Below are positions 53,507-62,072 of a stretch of 64,000 nucleotides of DNA, piece by piece. The stretch covers positions 69,501-133,500 of the forward strand of contig NZ_CP072348.1 in the NCBI RefSeq assembly GCF_018127925.1, given 5' to 3'. The translations under genes were made by a program, and so were the position numbers. Below the pieces are notes generated by a model, which saw only the letters and a list, made by a program, of their open reading frames with translations, was not told the DNA's origin and did not search any database. The stretch is from Prevotella melaninogenica. Lineage in GTDB: Bacteria > Bacteroidota > Bacteroidia > Bacteroidales > Bacteroidaceae. Every line of letters starts with the position of its first letter. Within the stretch, counting starts at the first letter, position 1.

Positions 53507-56236
53507 ATGAAGAAAAATATTTTCAATTATGTGCTGTTTGCTTCTATCGTTAGCGGTATGACATTGTCGGTTGCTTCTTGCTCTGACGATGATTTATCGT
53601 CTAATCAGGGTGGAAGCAATGAAGCATTGGTACGCTTTAGTGTAAAAGATGTCCAGTCAGAGACGATTGCCCGTGGTGCTGCAATGACCCGTGGCGCGAT
53701 CACACCTGGACTTGCCAACAAAGATCTAGCCGGTCAGAAACTTACTGCACACAGCAATCGTAACCTTGACGTATGTCTTATTGAGACAACCGTTGAAGGC
53801 ATAAACCCAGTAAAGGCTGATGCACGCACTCGTGCCGAAATAGAAACCACGATTGGTGGCGACTTCTCGTCAACAGGTATCCGTGGTGTTGCAGCAACAA
53901 GCATATTGACAACACCAGAATGGTTCAAAGCTGCGAAAACCAAGAGCAACGGCGAACTCTATACTCCTATTCGCTGGTCGTTTGCACAGCCTTGGGCACG
54001 CTTCTTTGCGGTTTATCCTTCTAAGGATAGTTACTCTAAACTTACCATCAATGATATGACTTCTACCGACAATGCCCCCAGTGTTGACTTCACGGTAGAA
54101 CCTAACGTCAGAGATCAGAAGGACTTTATGACGGCATGTACAGGCAATGTACACTATGCAACACGGTTTGAGCAGCCTACAACCAATCTCGACTTCCGCC
54201 ACGCCCTTACAGCTATTCGCTTTGCTGTGGGTCAAAACCTTTCCTGGAACAAAACCATTGATAAGGTTGAGATTCGTAATGCCATTATGAAGAGCAAGTA
54301 CAAGCTCTCAAATAAGTTCAATGGTACAGGCGCAACCTGGGATAACACGGGTGCTACTCGTGGTACAGCCACTCTTTCGGGCTTAAGCGTAAACACCAGC
54401 TCCAACCCTAACGTTACCATCATGGGCAACACGGGTGATAACTTCACCTTCTATATGATTCCACAGGTGCTTACGGGTAATAGCGTAACTGCATACGTAC
54501 ACTTCACAGATAACACTGAAATCACAGCAACACTGAAAGGTGAATGGAAAGCCGGAACAACACGTACTCTAAAGTTAAGTGAGACCAACTCTACTTGGAA
54601 TTATGTACTGACTCCAACCGATCCAAGCCGTGCAGCCAAATACGATGAAACCACATCACAACCTTACGGCATTACAAGTTATCGTACTGCTCCTAATGGT
54701 ACACAACAGGCTGTTGCATGGAAAGTCATTGGTTACAGTGTTGATGGTGGTACAACTTATACAACCAACAAGCCTGCATGGCTGACTAGCCTTAGTAAGA
54801 CCGAGGGCGATGGTGGTACTGCTGCCGACCAAGGTACAGCCACATTGACAAAAGACGTTACCGATTTGTTCGCTAAGCGTAACAAGGAACTCAGGGATGC
54901 AACTGCCTTAGGTTCTGCAGGTAATCCTTACGACCTTTCTACCAAGGGCGGCTCAGTAAATCGTAGCACAGCCAACTGTTATGTAATCTCAGCTCCTGGT
55001 CATTATCGCATCCCGCTCGTTTATGGCAATGCCATTGAGAATGGGGCTACTAATGCGAATGCTTATATTAGCCATGCCGCTGCTGGTAATTCAAAGGTTT
55101 TGTATAACTTTAAGGATCATGCAGGTGCTAATATCACCGACCCTTGGATCGAGAAGACCAATGGAGGTGCTAATAATGGTGTCGATGGTGCAGAAGTAGT
55201 CTGGGCAGATGCTGCCAACCTCGTTCATTCTCCTTCTATCACACATATTGGTGGTGAGGGCTTCCTCGACTTCGAAGTAAAACAGAGCGATATTCAGAGT
55301 GGCAATGCGGTTGTTGCAATTACCAAAGGTAGTGGTGCTTCAAAAAAAGTTCTTTGGTCATGGCATTTGTGGTTTGCTCCTAAGGATGCGCTCGATAAGA
55401 TTCCTGTTACTAACCATCAAGGTAAGGTCTATAACTTCACCAAGGAAACTTTGGGTTGGAAGCCAACGCTGTGGAGTGGTTCTACTTACAACAAACCTCG
55501 TACTGTCAAAGTCAAGGTTGTGCAGACCATTAAGAATGGTGGAGTAGCACAAGAGACTGTCATCAATATTACCCAGAATCCTGGTAACGTTAAGAAGGGT
55601 GCTACCACACTTTACCAGTTCGGTCGTAAGGATGCTTTCCCTGGTGTCGATGCATCTGACTTAGCTGCAAATAGCCATTTTACACAGAATGCTGGTGATA
55701 ATATGTCTATTATGAATAATATTCAGAATCCAGATAAGTTCTATATCTACGGTTCATCAATGTACACCAACTACGGTTATAACAATCTTTGGTCTGCCGA
55801 TAATACTGTTACAGGTGATTATAATGTTGGTAATGACAATCCTGTCGTTAAGACTGTCTACGATCCTAGTCCTGTCGGCTTTAAGATGCCAGCCAACAAT
55901 GCGTTTACAGGGTTTACCACAACGGGTCTGAATTCAACGTCTCAATCAGAGGTGAATGTTGATGGTACAAGCGATTGGCAGACTTACCAAAACAATTTTG
56001 GTCATAACTTCTGGACAAGCAGCAGCCAGACGGCTACTATCAATTTCCCTGCTTCGGGCTCTCGCGACAGCAATGTTGGTTCGCTCAACTACGTCGGCAA
56101 CTACGGTTTCTATTGGTCGGCAGTTCCGAGCATCGCGGGCTACGGTTGCATCCTGTTCTTCAACTCGGGCTCCGTGGGCCCGCTGAGCACCAGCGGTCGG
56201 GCCTATGGGCTCTCGGTGCGTCCGGTCTCAGAATAA
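53507..56236 (+). CDS. Fimbrillin-like lipoprotein with a DGR-type variable C-terminus (module 2)
   Basis: A 909-aa lipoprotein (VASC lipobox, Cys at about residue 25). The N-terminal half has fimbrillin-family features: VRFSVKDV first strand, AMTRGAITPG, FFAVYPSKDSY, LDFRHALTAIRFAVG, and a second beta domain (about 380-700). The last 130 residues form a FISUMP/C-type-lectin-like tail: VYDPSPVGFKMPANNAFTGF, HNFWTSSSQTA, GFYWSAVPSIAGYG, SGSVGP, YGLSVRPVSE. The DNA of this tail is GC-rich and A-poor unlike the rest of the gene (44 of 60 bases G/C in 56161-56220) and its codons are mostly NNC, as expected of a diversity-generating retroelement variable repeat. A surface adhesin with variable ligand binding is inferred. 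Confidence 0.82.
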   Translation: MKKNIFNYVLFASIVSGMTLSVASCSDDDLSSNQGGSNEALVRFSVKDVQSETIARGAAMTRGAITPGLANKDLAGQKLTAHSNRNLDVCLIETTVEGINPVKADARTRAEIETTIGGDFSSTGIRGVAATSILTTPEWFKAAKTKSNGELYTPIRWSFAQPWARFFAVYPSKDSYSKLTINDMTSTDNAPSVDFTVEPNVRDQKDFMTACTGNVHYATRFEQPTTNLDFRHALTAIRFAVGQNLSWNKTIDKVEIRNAIMKSKYKLSNKFNGTGATWDNTGATRGTATLSGLSVNTSSNPNVTIMGNTGDNFTFYMIPQVLTGNSVTAYVHFTDNTEITATLKGEWKAGTTRTLKLSETNSTWNYVLTPTDPSRAAKYDETTSQPYGITSYRTAPNGTQQAVAWKVIGYSVDGGTTYTTNKPAWLTSLSKTEGDGGTAADQGTATLTKDVTDLFAKRNKELRDATALGSAGNPYDLSTKGGSVNRSTANCYVISAPGHYRIPLVYGNAIENGATNANAYISHAAAGNSKVLYNFKDHAGANITDPWIEKTNGGANNGVDGAEVVWADAANLVHSPSITHIGGEGFLDFEVKQSDIQSGNAVVAITKGSGASKKVLWSWHLWFAPKDALDKIPVTNHQGKVYNFTKETLGWKPTLWSGSTYNKPRTVKVKVVQTIKNGGVAQETVINITQNPGNVKKGATTLYQFGRKDAFPGVDASDLAANSHFTQNAGDNMSIMNNIQNPDKFYIYGSSMYTNYGYNNLWSADNTVTGDYNVGNDNPVVKTVYDPSPVGFKMPANNAFTGFTTTGLNSTSQSEVNVDGTSDWQTYQNNFGHNFWTSSSQTATINFPASGSRDSNVGSLNYVGNYGFYWSAVPSIAGYGCILFFNSGSVGPLSTSGRAYGLSVRPVSE
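56095..56236 (+). other. Candidate DGR variable repeat (VR)
   Basis: GC-rich 3' end of the lipoprotein gene, from about codon GGC at 56096 (possibly from 56050) to the stop. Codons between YWS and SVRPVSE include AGC, ATC, GGC, TAC, TGC, TTC, TCC, ACC and GCC, one base pattern NNC; a template rich in AAC with adenine-specific mutagenesis would give this. The constant end CTCTCGGTGCGTCCGGTCTC is in place for an initiation site. No RT or template repeat is in the window. Confidence 0.65.
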
Positions 56237-56267
56237 TACCCGAACCCCACCCCTGAAACCCACCCCT

Positions 56268-56290
56268 TACCCCTCCCCAAGGGAGGGGTA
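56268..56290. repeat. GC-rich palindrome after the module 2 lipoprotein gene
   Basis: tacccctccc-caa-gggaggggta hairpin, 32 bases beyond the stop; a family palindrome that may serve as terminator. The rest of 56237-56616 holds array G and no gene. Confidence 0.65.
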
Positions 56291-56464
56291 TTGAATTACC
56301 AAATAAACCTTGTGGTTAGGTTGAAAGGAGGGGGTAATTTAATTACTGATAGCCCTTGTGGTTGGTTTGGGAAAAGAGGAAAATGTAAAGAAAAATCCGC
56401 AAATTGTGCGGAAGTAATAAATCTAATTATTAACTTGCTGCAAGCTGTGAAAATCGGCAGTTTG

Positions 56465-56552
56465 ACGAAAGTACATATTGTGGGGCACAAAAGTACATTT
56501 CGTGGGCCACGAAAGTATATATTGTCAGCCACGAAAGTATATGGCGTAAAAC
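56465..56552 (+). repeat. 22-bp array G, four units
   Basis: Units at 56465, 56487, 56509 and 56531 each begin ACGAAAGTAYAT or ACAAAAGTACAT and are exactly 22 bp; a weak fifth begins ACGGGTGTAT. It lies upstream of the HU-like gene (start 56617) and is related to array I on the opposite strand. Confidence 0.92.
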
Positions 56553-56616
56553 ACGGGTGTATGACTCGTTATGATGACTGATAAAAACAGTGTTGCAGCG
56601 TAAAAATCTTTTACCT

Positions 56617-57096
56617 ATGGCATTCTATAAGAAAGCTCAAATGAAGGTGAACGGAAAATGGTATCCTAAGTCCGTTCTAGTAGTAAGTCCGGCAACAACC
56701 GAACAAGTAGCAAAACGAATCGCAGCAGAATCGACGGTCAGCCCTGCCGATGTGCGGGCGGTGCTGACAGCTTTGGGTGGCGTGCTGGGTGACTTTATGT
56801 CGCAGGGTCGCTCGGTGAAGCTGGATGGTGTTGGCTCGTTTTATTTCACGGCCGTGACAACGAAAAATGGTGTCGATAAGCCTGAAGATATAAACGCCAC
56901 ATTGATTCGTGGTGTCCGTGTCCGTTTCTTGCCAGAGACCCGTTATCGTGGTGCTGGTAAGGGTCGCGTTTCCACCCGTGGTCTGTCAGATGTTGATATT
57001 GAGTGGGAAGAGTGGAAAGGGGAGGAGAAGAAGAGCCCCACCCCCGAGCCAAAAGAAAAGGAGAATAAAGAGGAGGGAGGACCGCAGGCAGGGTAG
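56617..57096 (+). CDS. HU/IHF-like DNA-binding protein (module 2)
   Basis: A 159-aa member of the Bacteroidetes HU-like family, starting at ATG 56617 (MAFYKKAQMKVNGKWYPKSVLVV); the open frame extends 9 codons further upstream, without family similarity. Segments: QVAKRIAAESTVSPADVRAVLTALGGVLGDFMSQGRSVKLDGVGSFYFTAV, the classic HU helix-turn and the GxGxF strand; then a Pro/Glu/Lys tail (about 120-159). It is the counterpart of the module 1 HU-like gene; both border 22-bp arrays. The gene ends before a palindrome (57111) and a strong terminator (57177-57206). Confidence 0.88.
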   Translation: MAFYKKAQMKVNGKWYPKSVLVVSPATTEQVAKRIAAESTVSPADVRAVLTALGGVLGDFMSQGRSVKLDGVGSFYFTAVTTKNGVDKPEDINATLIRGVRVRFLPETRYRGAGKGRVSTRGLSDVDIEWEEWKGEEKKSPTPEPKEKENKEEGGPQAG

Positions 57097-57110
57097 GAAG
57101 CCCCCTCCAA

Positions 57111-57128
57111 CTCCCCCGAAGGGGGGAG
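57111..57128. repeat. GC-rich palindrome after the HU-like gene
   Basis: ctcccccgaaggggggag hairpin; family palindrome. Confidence 0.6.
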
Positions 57129-57176
57129 AGTGCCTAACGGAAGCTAGTTAGGACAGGCTTGAGCAATGCCACACAA

Positions 57177-57206
57177 GTAGGGACAGACGAGGGCGTCTGT
57201 CCCTAC
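57177..57206 (+). terminator. Terminator of the module 2 HU-like gene
   Basis: gtagggacagacg (57177-57189) and cgtctgtccctac (57194-57206) form a perfect 13-bp stem with an aggg loop, followed by TTTATT. Confidence 0.9.
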
Positions 57207-57263
57207 TTTATTGAATAGTGTTAAAAATGTGGTGGAGACGATACTTGTTATTAAATAAAATAC

Positions 57264-57271
57264 TACTTTTG
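57264..57271 (+). promoter_or_regulatory. Promoter -7 box of ddh
   Basis: TACTTTTG (TAnnTTTG), 39 bases before the ddh ATG. Confidence 0.6.
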
Positions 57272-57310
57272 CGGAGAAAATTAGTTCAATTATATAAAAG
57301 GTAAGTAATT

Positions 57311-58210
57311 ATGAAAAAGATTAGAGCAGCCGTCGTTGGCTATGGTAACATTGGTGTTTACAGTGTTCAGGCACTTGAAGCAGCAAAGGATTTTGAGATT
57401 GCAGGTATTGTTCGTCGTCAGGGTGACAAGGATAAACCATTGGAACTGACCCCATACGAGGTTGTTGATGATATAACAAAGTTGAAGGATGTTGATGTGG
57501 CTATCCTCGCTGCACCAACTCGTAGCTGTCCAGAATATGCTGAGAAGATTTCTGCATTGGGTATTAATACTGTAGACTCTTTTGATATTCACGGTTCAAT
57601 CCTTGACTATCGCACCAAGCAGATGGAGAACAACAAGCGCACAAATACCGTTAGTGTTATCTCTGCAGGTTGGGATCCAGGTTCAGACTCTGTTGTACGT
57701 GTTTTGTTAGAGAGCCTCGCACCAGAAGGTCTCTCTTATACCAACTTTGGGCCAGGTCGTTCAATGGGTCACTCTGTAGTGGCTCGTAGCAAGAAGGGCG
57801 TTAAGGATGCGTTGTCAATGACAATTCCTCTCGGTGAGGGAATCCATCGTCGTATGGTTTATGTTGAGTTGGAAGAGGGTGCCAACCTTGAGGATGTAAC
57901 AAAGGAACTTAAGGCTGACGACTACTTTGCACACGACGAGCTACACGTATTTGCAGTACCAAGCGTTGCAGCTTTGAACGATGTTGGTCATGGCGTTCAC
58001 ATGACTCGTAAGGGTGTGAGTGGTAAGACCCACAACCAGCACTTCTCTTTCGATATGTCTATCAATAACCCTGCGCTCACAGCACAGGTACTTGTTAACG
58101 TGGCACGTGCAAGTATGCGCCTTGCTCCTGGATGCTATACAATGCCTGAGATTCCAGTCATTGATATGCTGCCAGGTAATCGCGAAGATATTATTGCAAC
58201 TTTGGTTTAA
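57311..58210 (+). CDS. ddh: meso-Diaminopimelate D-dehydrogenase
   Basis: A 299-aa NADPH-dependent enzyme that makes meso-diaminopimelate from tetrahydrodipicolinate in one step, for lysine and peptidoglycan. The Rossmann start is AAVVGYGNIGVYSVQAL (about 7-23). Family-specific stretches: DVAILAAPTRSCPEYAEKI, NTVDSFDIHG, SAGWDPGSDSVVRVL, GPGRSMGHSVVARSKKGVKDALSMTIPLGEGIHRRMVYVELEEG. The full length is typical. It is present in many Bacteroidetes in place of the DapL or DapD routes. Followed by a repeat-containing hairpin. Confidence 0.95.
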   Translation: MKKIRAAVVGYGNIGVYSVQALEAAKDFEIAGIVRRQGDKDKPLELTPYEVVDDITKLKDVDVAILAAPTRSCPEYAEKISALGINTVDSFDIHGSILDYRTKQMENNKRTNTVSVISAGWDPGSDSVVRVLLESLAPEGLSYTNFGPGRSMGHSVVARSKKGVKDALSMTIPLGEGIHRRMVYVELEEGANLEDVTKELKADDYFAHDELHVFAVPSVAALNDVGHGVHMTRKGVSGKTHNQHFSFDMSINNPALTAQVLVNVARASMRLAPGCYTMPEIPVIDMLPGNREDIIATLV

Positions 58211-58211
58211 G

Positions 58212-58261
58212 GCTATTAGCCCAATTAGCCCAATTAGCCCAATTAGTCCAATTAGGCTAAT
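58212..58261. repeat. Tandem 10-bp repeat (AATTAGCCC) within a hairpin
   Basis: Four near-identical copies of attagcccaa follow the ddh stop, bounded by ggctattagcc and ggctaataacc, which are inverted. The loop is thus a VNTR inside a terminator-like stem. The same motif recurs at 60094-60170. Confidence 0.85.
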
Positions 58262-58345
58262 AACCTTCCCCCTAATAATGGCAACCACTCGTTGGTTGCC
58301 ATTATCTTTTTATGTAATATATTGACGTACAAAGTCTTTTTTTTG

Positions 58346-58353
58346 TACTTTTG
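58346..58353 (+). promoter_or_regulatory. Promoter -7 box of the PH-domain/dacB pair
   Basis: TACTTTTG. The predicted start is within a few bases of the ATG at 58362, so the mRNA could be nearly leaderless, or the true start may be the Met at 58398. Confidence 0.5.
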
Positions 58354-58361
58354 CATTTAAT

Positions 58362-58769
58362 ATGAGAACTTTCCAACATAAAGTGACGATAAATGACATG
58401 GGAGCCATCGTGGTTTTTGCCCTTGCTGCCTTCTTCTGTCTTTGGCATCGTACGAATAGTCTGATGGTTGTATTAGGTTTCCTGCTTATTGTTGTGACGA
58501 TAAGAGCCGTTGACCGTGCCATTCATACTAAATATGTATTGACTGATGATGGTGTTCTGTTGGTGAAGACAGGAAGAGTTGGACTGACAAAGCGTGTTGC
58601 GCTCGGTGATGTGAAGACTGTTGAGAAACGGCCGTTTGCCTTTCGTCTGGGTTATTATGCATTGTTAGAGATGATGAATGGCAGTGTTGTCAGCGTACAG
58701 CCTGATAATGTTGATAACTTTTTGTCAGCACTGAAAAAACGATTAGAAAAGAAAGATAACGAAGTATGA
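58362..58769 (+). CDS. PH-domain membrane protein
   Basis: A 135-aa protein: basic N-terminus, two adjacent membrane helices (about 14-48), then a bacterial PH-like domain (about 58-130: KYVLTDDGVLLVKTGRVGLTKRVALGDVKTVEKRP...). The pattern 'Y.lt.dgl.i..g......ipl.di..v' fits bPH_2. Its last codons overlap dacB by 4 bp (ATGA), so it is translationally coupled with the penicillin-binding protein. Function unknown; location in the cytoplasmic membrane is predicted. Confidence 0.8.
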   Translation: MRTFQHKVTINDMGAIVVFALAAFFCLWHRTNSLMVVLGFLLIVVTIRAVDRAIHTKYVLTDDGVLLVKTGRVGLTKRVALGDVKTVEKRPFAFRLGYYALLEMMNGSVVSVQPDNVDNFLSALKKRLEKKDNEV

Positions 58770-60094
58770 AATTAAAATACTTATCGGCACTGGTCTTTGG
58801 GGTCGTATTGAGTTTGCCTGTACAAGCGCAGGTATATTTAGATAGTACGGAGGTTGCGAATATACTCCATCCGAACGCTGTTACAGCTGTTCAACCGAAG
58901 GTGATTTCTACTACTAATGATGTTCTCGAGGAAGAGGAAGATACCGATAGTATCATCCCTGCTTTTACCACGGATAGCCATCTTAGTTGGAAGGAGAATA
59001 TCACTGCCCGATTGGATGGAATACTCCGTAGTCCGCTCTTGGAAACGGTGCAGACAAGTGTGATGGTCTGGGACTTGACGGATGATGTGCCTGTCTATCA
59101 GTTTCGTGAACGTCTCCATATGCGCCCTGCTTCTACGATGAAGTGTGTTACTGCTATTGCAACATTGGATAAGCTCGGGGCTGATTATGACTTTAAGACA
59201 AACCTTTACTATACGGGTGTGATTGACGACTCTACGCAAGTATTGCGTGGCGACCTCTATTGTATTGGTGGTATGGACCCAATGCTCTCTTCTTCGGATT
59301 TGACGGAGATGGCACGTGCCGTACGAGACTTAGGTATCAAGACGATAGAAGGCAGTGTCTATGCCGACCTCTCTTTTAAGGATCGTAACCGTTTGGGCGA
59401 GGGTTGGTGTTGGGATGATAAGAATCCTACGCTCTCTCCTTTGCTCGTTGATGGTAAGGACGAATTCACCTATCGCCTCTCTCGTAAGTTAGAAGATATG
59501 GGTGTGTCGGTGAATGGTTCTACAGGCGAACGTCAGCTACCAACTGATGCACAGTTGCTAACGACGTGCACACATTCTATTCGTCAGGTTCTCCATCGTA
59601 TGATGAAGGTGAGTGACAACCTCTATGCTGAGTCTATGTTCTATCAGTTGGCTGCTAATGGTGGCACACGATGGGCAGGTGCAAAGACCGCACGCCAGTA
59701 TGAGAACGCACTCTTCAGCCGTATCGGACTGAATCCTCGTGATTATAATGTTGCTGATGGTTCTGGCTTGTCTCTGTATAACTATGTAAGTACCGAACTT
59801 GAAACAAAACTCTTGCGCTATGCTTATCAGCGTTCAGACATCTATGGTGCCTATCTTGAAGCACAGCCGATAGCTGGCGTAGACGGAACTTTGAAGAGCC
59901 GAATGCGTGGTACGGCGGCAGCTGGCAACGTACGTGCAAAGACTGGTACGGTGAAGGGTGTCAGCTCACTTGCGGGTTATCTCACTGCTTCTAACGGTCA
60001 TCTGCTTTGTTTCTCTATTATTAATAATGGTGGACTCAGCAATGGACCTATGCGTAATTTCCAAAACAAGATTTGTGTGGCGTTGTGCCAATAG
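58766..60094 (+). CDS. dacB: D-alanyl-D-alanine carboxypeptidase/endopeptidase (PBP4 type)
   Basis: A 442-aa S13-family penicillin-binding protein. Signal peptide 1-20 (VQAQ-V). Catalytic motifs: Ser-x-x-Lys in PASTMKCVTAIATL (about 116-122), Ser-x-Asn in MMKVSDNLYAESMF, and Lys-Thr-Gly in VRAKTGTVKGVSSLAGYL. The insertion domain between the first two (about 150-260) is of typical size. It trims and opens peptidoglycan cross-links in the periplasm. Translationally coupled to the PH-domain gene. The stop codon adjoins the VNTR hairpin at 60094. Confidence 0.92.
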   Translation: MKLKYLSALVFGVVLSLPVQAQVYLDSTEVANILHPNAVTAVQPKVISTTNDVLEEEEDTDSIIPAFTTDSHLSWKENITARLDGILRSPLLETVQTSVMVWDLTDDVPVYQFRERLHMRPASTMKCVTAIATLDKLGADYDFKTNLYYTGVIDDSTQVLRGDLYCIGGMDPMLSSSDLTEMARAVRDLGIKTIEGSVYADLSFKDRNRLGEGWCWDDKNPTLSPLLVDGKDEFTYRLSRKLEDMGVSVNGSTGERQLPTDAQLLTTCTHSIRQVLHRMMKVSDNLYAESMFYQLAANGGTRWAGAKTARQYENALFSRIGLNPRDYNVADGSGLSLYNYVSTELETKLLRYAYQRSDIYGAYLEAQPIAGVDGTLKSRMRGTAAAGNVRAKTGTVKGVSSLAGYLTASNGHLLCFSIINNGGLSNGPMRNFQNKICVALCQ

Positions 60095-60170
60095 GGCTTA
60101 TTAGGCTTATTTGCCCAATTAGCCCAATTAGCCCAATTAGCCCAATTAGCCTTATTAGCCTAATAAGCCC
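60094..60170. repeat. Tandem AATTAGCCC repeat within a 13-bp stem
   Basis: gggcttattaggc (60094-60106) is repeated exactly inverted at 60158-60170. The loop carries five copies of the AGCCCAATT unit. Same design as 58212-58261, in the gaps after two consecutive transcription units. Confidence 0.9.
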
Positions 60171-60197
60171 AATAACCCTTTAAAAAGAAAAGAATTT

Positions 60198-61403
60198 ATG
60201 ATACCAAAGCTTCCCCATCATCTCCTTGAAGATGTCCTTGAAGAGATAAGAATCTTCGTAGAGAACATCATTGAGTCAATCGGTGTACATGGTCATACCG
60301 TTCCTGTATTGCGTCATGTCTTATTGACATTAGTAGCTATCTTGTTGGCTTTCATTGCCGAACGAATCTGTAAATACTTATTCGTTCCCCTTGTTCTTCG
60401 TCTGGTAAAGCGTACGCAAGCTCGATGGGACGATGTAGTCCTTGACCATCAAGTGTTGCGCACAGCCTGCCACATTGTCCCTGCCTTGGTGATATGGCAG
60501 TTGATGCCGCTTGTCTTCTATCAGTACCATGTTGTTCAGGTGGCTTTGACACGAATAACTGCCGTCTATCTTACCGTAGCAACGACGCGACTTGTGACGA
60601 AACTCATCGACCGCCTGCGCTATCTTAACACGAAACCCAGTGACTCGACGAGTCTTTATCTTAAGTCTTTCTGTGGCGTGTTGAAGATTCTTGCTATCTT
60701 TATTGCTGTGATTGTGGTGGTTGGAATCCTTATTAATCGTAGTCCGATGACGTTGTTAGCTGGATTAGGAGCTACCTCTGCCATTCTTATGTTAGTCTTT
60801 AAAGATACGATTGACGGCCTTGTTGCTGGTGTTCGTCTGACGAGTAACGAGATGATTCATATTGGTGATCATATTGCTTTGCCTGGAGGCTTCGTAGATG
60901 GAACGGTTATTGATATCACACTCACAACTGTGAAGATTCGTCAGGGCGATAATACGATTACCACCGTACCGCCTCTTACATTAGTTAATGGAATGTTCCA
61001 GAACTGGAAGGGGTTGGATGATGTAGACGGACAGCGTGTCAAGAAGATGATTTACTTTGATGTGCGCAGCATTCGTATTGCTGACGATGGACTCAAGCAG
61101 CAACTTATAGATAAGGGACTTGCCAAGGCGGACGACCTAAAGGGTGAGGTTGTGACGACCGCTCTTTTCCGTCGTTATATGGAGGATTACCTTGCCAAGC
61201 GTGAGGATGTCAATACGCAGATGCCTCTCCTCGTACGCCAATTAGAGGCGACACAGGCAGGTGTCCCTATGGAACTTTACTTCTTCCTGCGTCTGAAAGA
61301 CTGGATTCCTTACGAGCATGCCATGGCTGACATCCTCGAACATGTTTATGCCTATGCCAATGAGTTCGGCTTGAAAGTCTATGCACAGACCCCTGTGCAG
61401 TAA
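60198..61403 (+). CDS. MscS-type mechanosensitive ion channel
   Basis: A 401-aa membrane protein with an N-terminal hydrophobic region (helices near 35-55, 85-105, 110-130, 155-175), the pore-lining third helix (about 175-200) and the MscS beta domain: SAILMLVFKDTIDGLVAGVRLTSNEMIHIGDHIALPGGFVDGTVIDITLTTVKIRQGDN. The C-terminal mixed domain is about 270-401. It releases osmolytes when membrane tension rises. Length is greater than E. coli MscS (286 aa), as usual for this subgroup. Array H lies downstream. Confidence 0.92.
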   Translation: MIPKLPHHLLEDVLEEIRIFVENIIESIGVHGHTVPVLRHVLLTLVAILLAFIAERICKYLFVPLVLRLVKRTQARWDDVVLDHQVLRTACHIVPALVIWQLMPLVFYQYHVVQVALTRITAVYLTVATTRLVTKLIDRLRYLNTKPSDSTSLYLKSFCGVLKILAIFIAVIVVVGILINRSPMTLLAGLGATSAILMLVFKDTIDGLVAGVRLTSNEMIHIGDHIALPGGFVDGTVIDITLTTVKIRQGDNTITTVPPLTLVNGMFQNWKGLDDVDGQRVKKMIYFDVRSIRIADDGLKQQLIDKGLAKADDLKGEVVTTALFRRYMEDYLAKREDVNTQMPLLVRQLEATQAGVPMELYFFLRLKDWIPYEHAMADILEHVYAYANEFGLKVYAQTPVQ

Positions 61404-61437
61404 AAGAGTCGGTAGAGGAGTTTCGTTTAAACCCTCA

Positions 61438-61503
61438 ACACAATATGTGCGGAGCATCAACACGACATGTGCGGAGGCTCCGCACATATCGTGCGAAGGC
61501 TTA
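61438..61503. repeat. 22-bp array H, three units
   Basis: Units at 61438, 61460 and 61482 begin ACACAATATGTGCGGAG, ACACGACATGTGCGGAG and GCACATATCGTGCGAAG. Units 2-3 contain an inverted copy of the same motif. The gap 61404-62072 also carries an inverted-repeat element (61535-61735), a gene fragment (61756-61926) and the promoter at 62027. Confidence 0.82.
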
Positions 61504-61534
61504 GCTCCATTCTTTAGGTTGCTTGGCTAAACCT

Positions 61535-61735
61535 TAAACCTAAATCGATCATTGGATCACAATATGTATAATTCTTATTACTATGGTATTGTTTCCTAAC
61601 ATCTTTTATTTTCTTATCGGCATCTTGTCCGCCTTTGTAACTTGACGTAGCCGCTACGCCTGCGTCCCAAAGCTAAACAATCTGCTCGATAATAAAACAA
61701 AATATGTTTAGGTTCTAATGACCGATTTGGGTTTA
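61535..61735. repeat. Interrupted inverted repeat, related to the hairpin at 62715
   Basis: taaacctaaatcgatcatt (61535-61553) is the inverted partner of taatgaccgatttgggttta (61716-61735). The pair at 62715-62771 has the same arms only 21 bases apart, so this copy looks interrupted by about 160 bp. Confidence 0.6.
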
Positions 61736-61755
61736 TCGCTGCTGGAAGGCACAGG

Positions 61756-61926
61756 GTGACCTTTCAATTCTATGAATACAGGTTTTTGAAACGCCGCACT
61801 GGGCATAAGGTTATCTATAAGAAAGAAATGGAATTCAATTTCCATCCGGGTACAGTCTATGTGATAGAGGTCTTGCCGGATATACAGACATTCCGTATAG
61901 TTGAAGATAAAACACGGTTTGTATAG
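61756..61926 (+). pseudogene. Coding-looking fragment, 56 aa
   Basis: A frame from GTG 61756 to TAG 61924-61926 encodes VTFQFYEYRFLKRRTGHKV..., ending EVLPDIQTFRIVEDKTRFV, with protein-like composition but no signal peptide or good start. It lies just before a small lipoprotein gene and abuts the repeat element; it is probably the 3' end of a disrupted gene. Confidence 0.4.
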
Positions 61927-62026
61927 GGATAGAACGATAGGGGCTGCGGTTAACAGCTTGGGTACTGAAATAACATGATATAGGCTTTTTAACATGGGAA
62001 AAGTTTCATTCTACAAAATAAAATAC

Positions 62027-62034
62027 TATCTTTG
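62027..62034 (+). promoter_or_regulatory. Promoter -7 box of the 175-aa lipoprotein
   Basis: TATCTTTG, 39 bases before the ATG at 62073. Confidence 0.7.
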
Positions 62035-62072
62035 TGAAGAATCTTTTGTGTTAACTAACCCTATAAATAGAC

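Noticed and set aside
61708-61995. 95-aa minus-strand ORF
   Set aside because: It is antisense to a coding-like fragment on the plus strand (61756-61926) and runs across an inverted-repeat element; no start signal.
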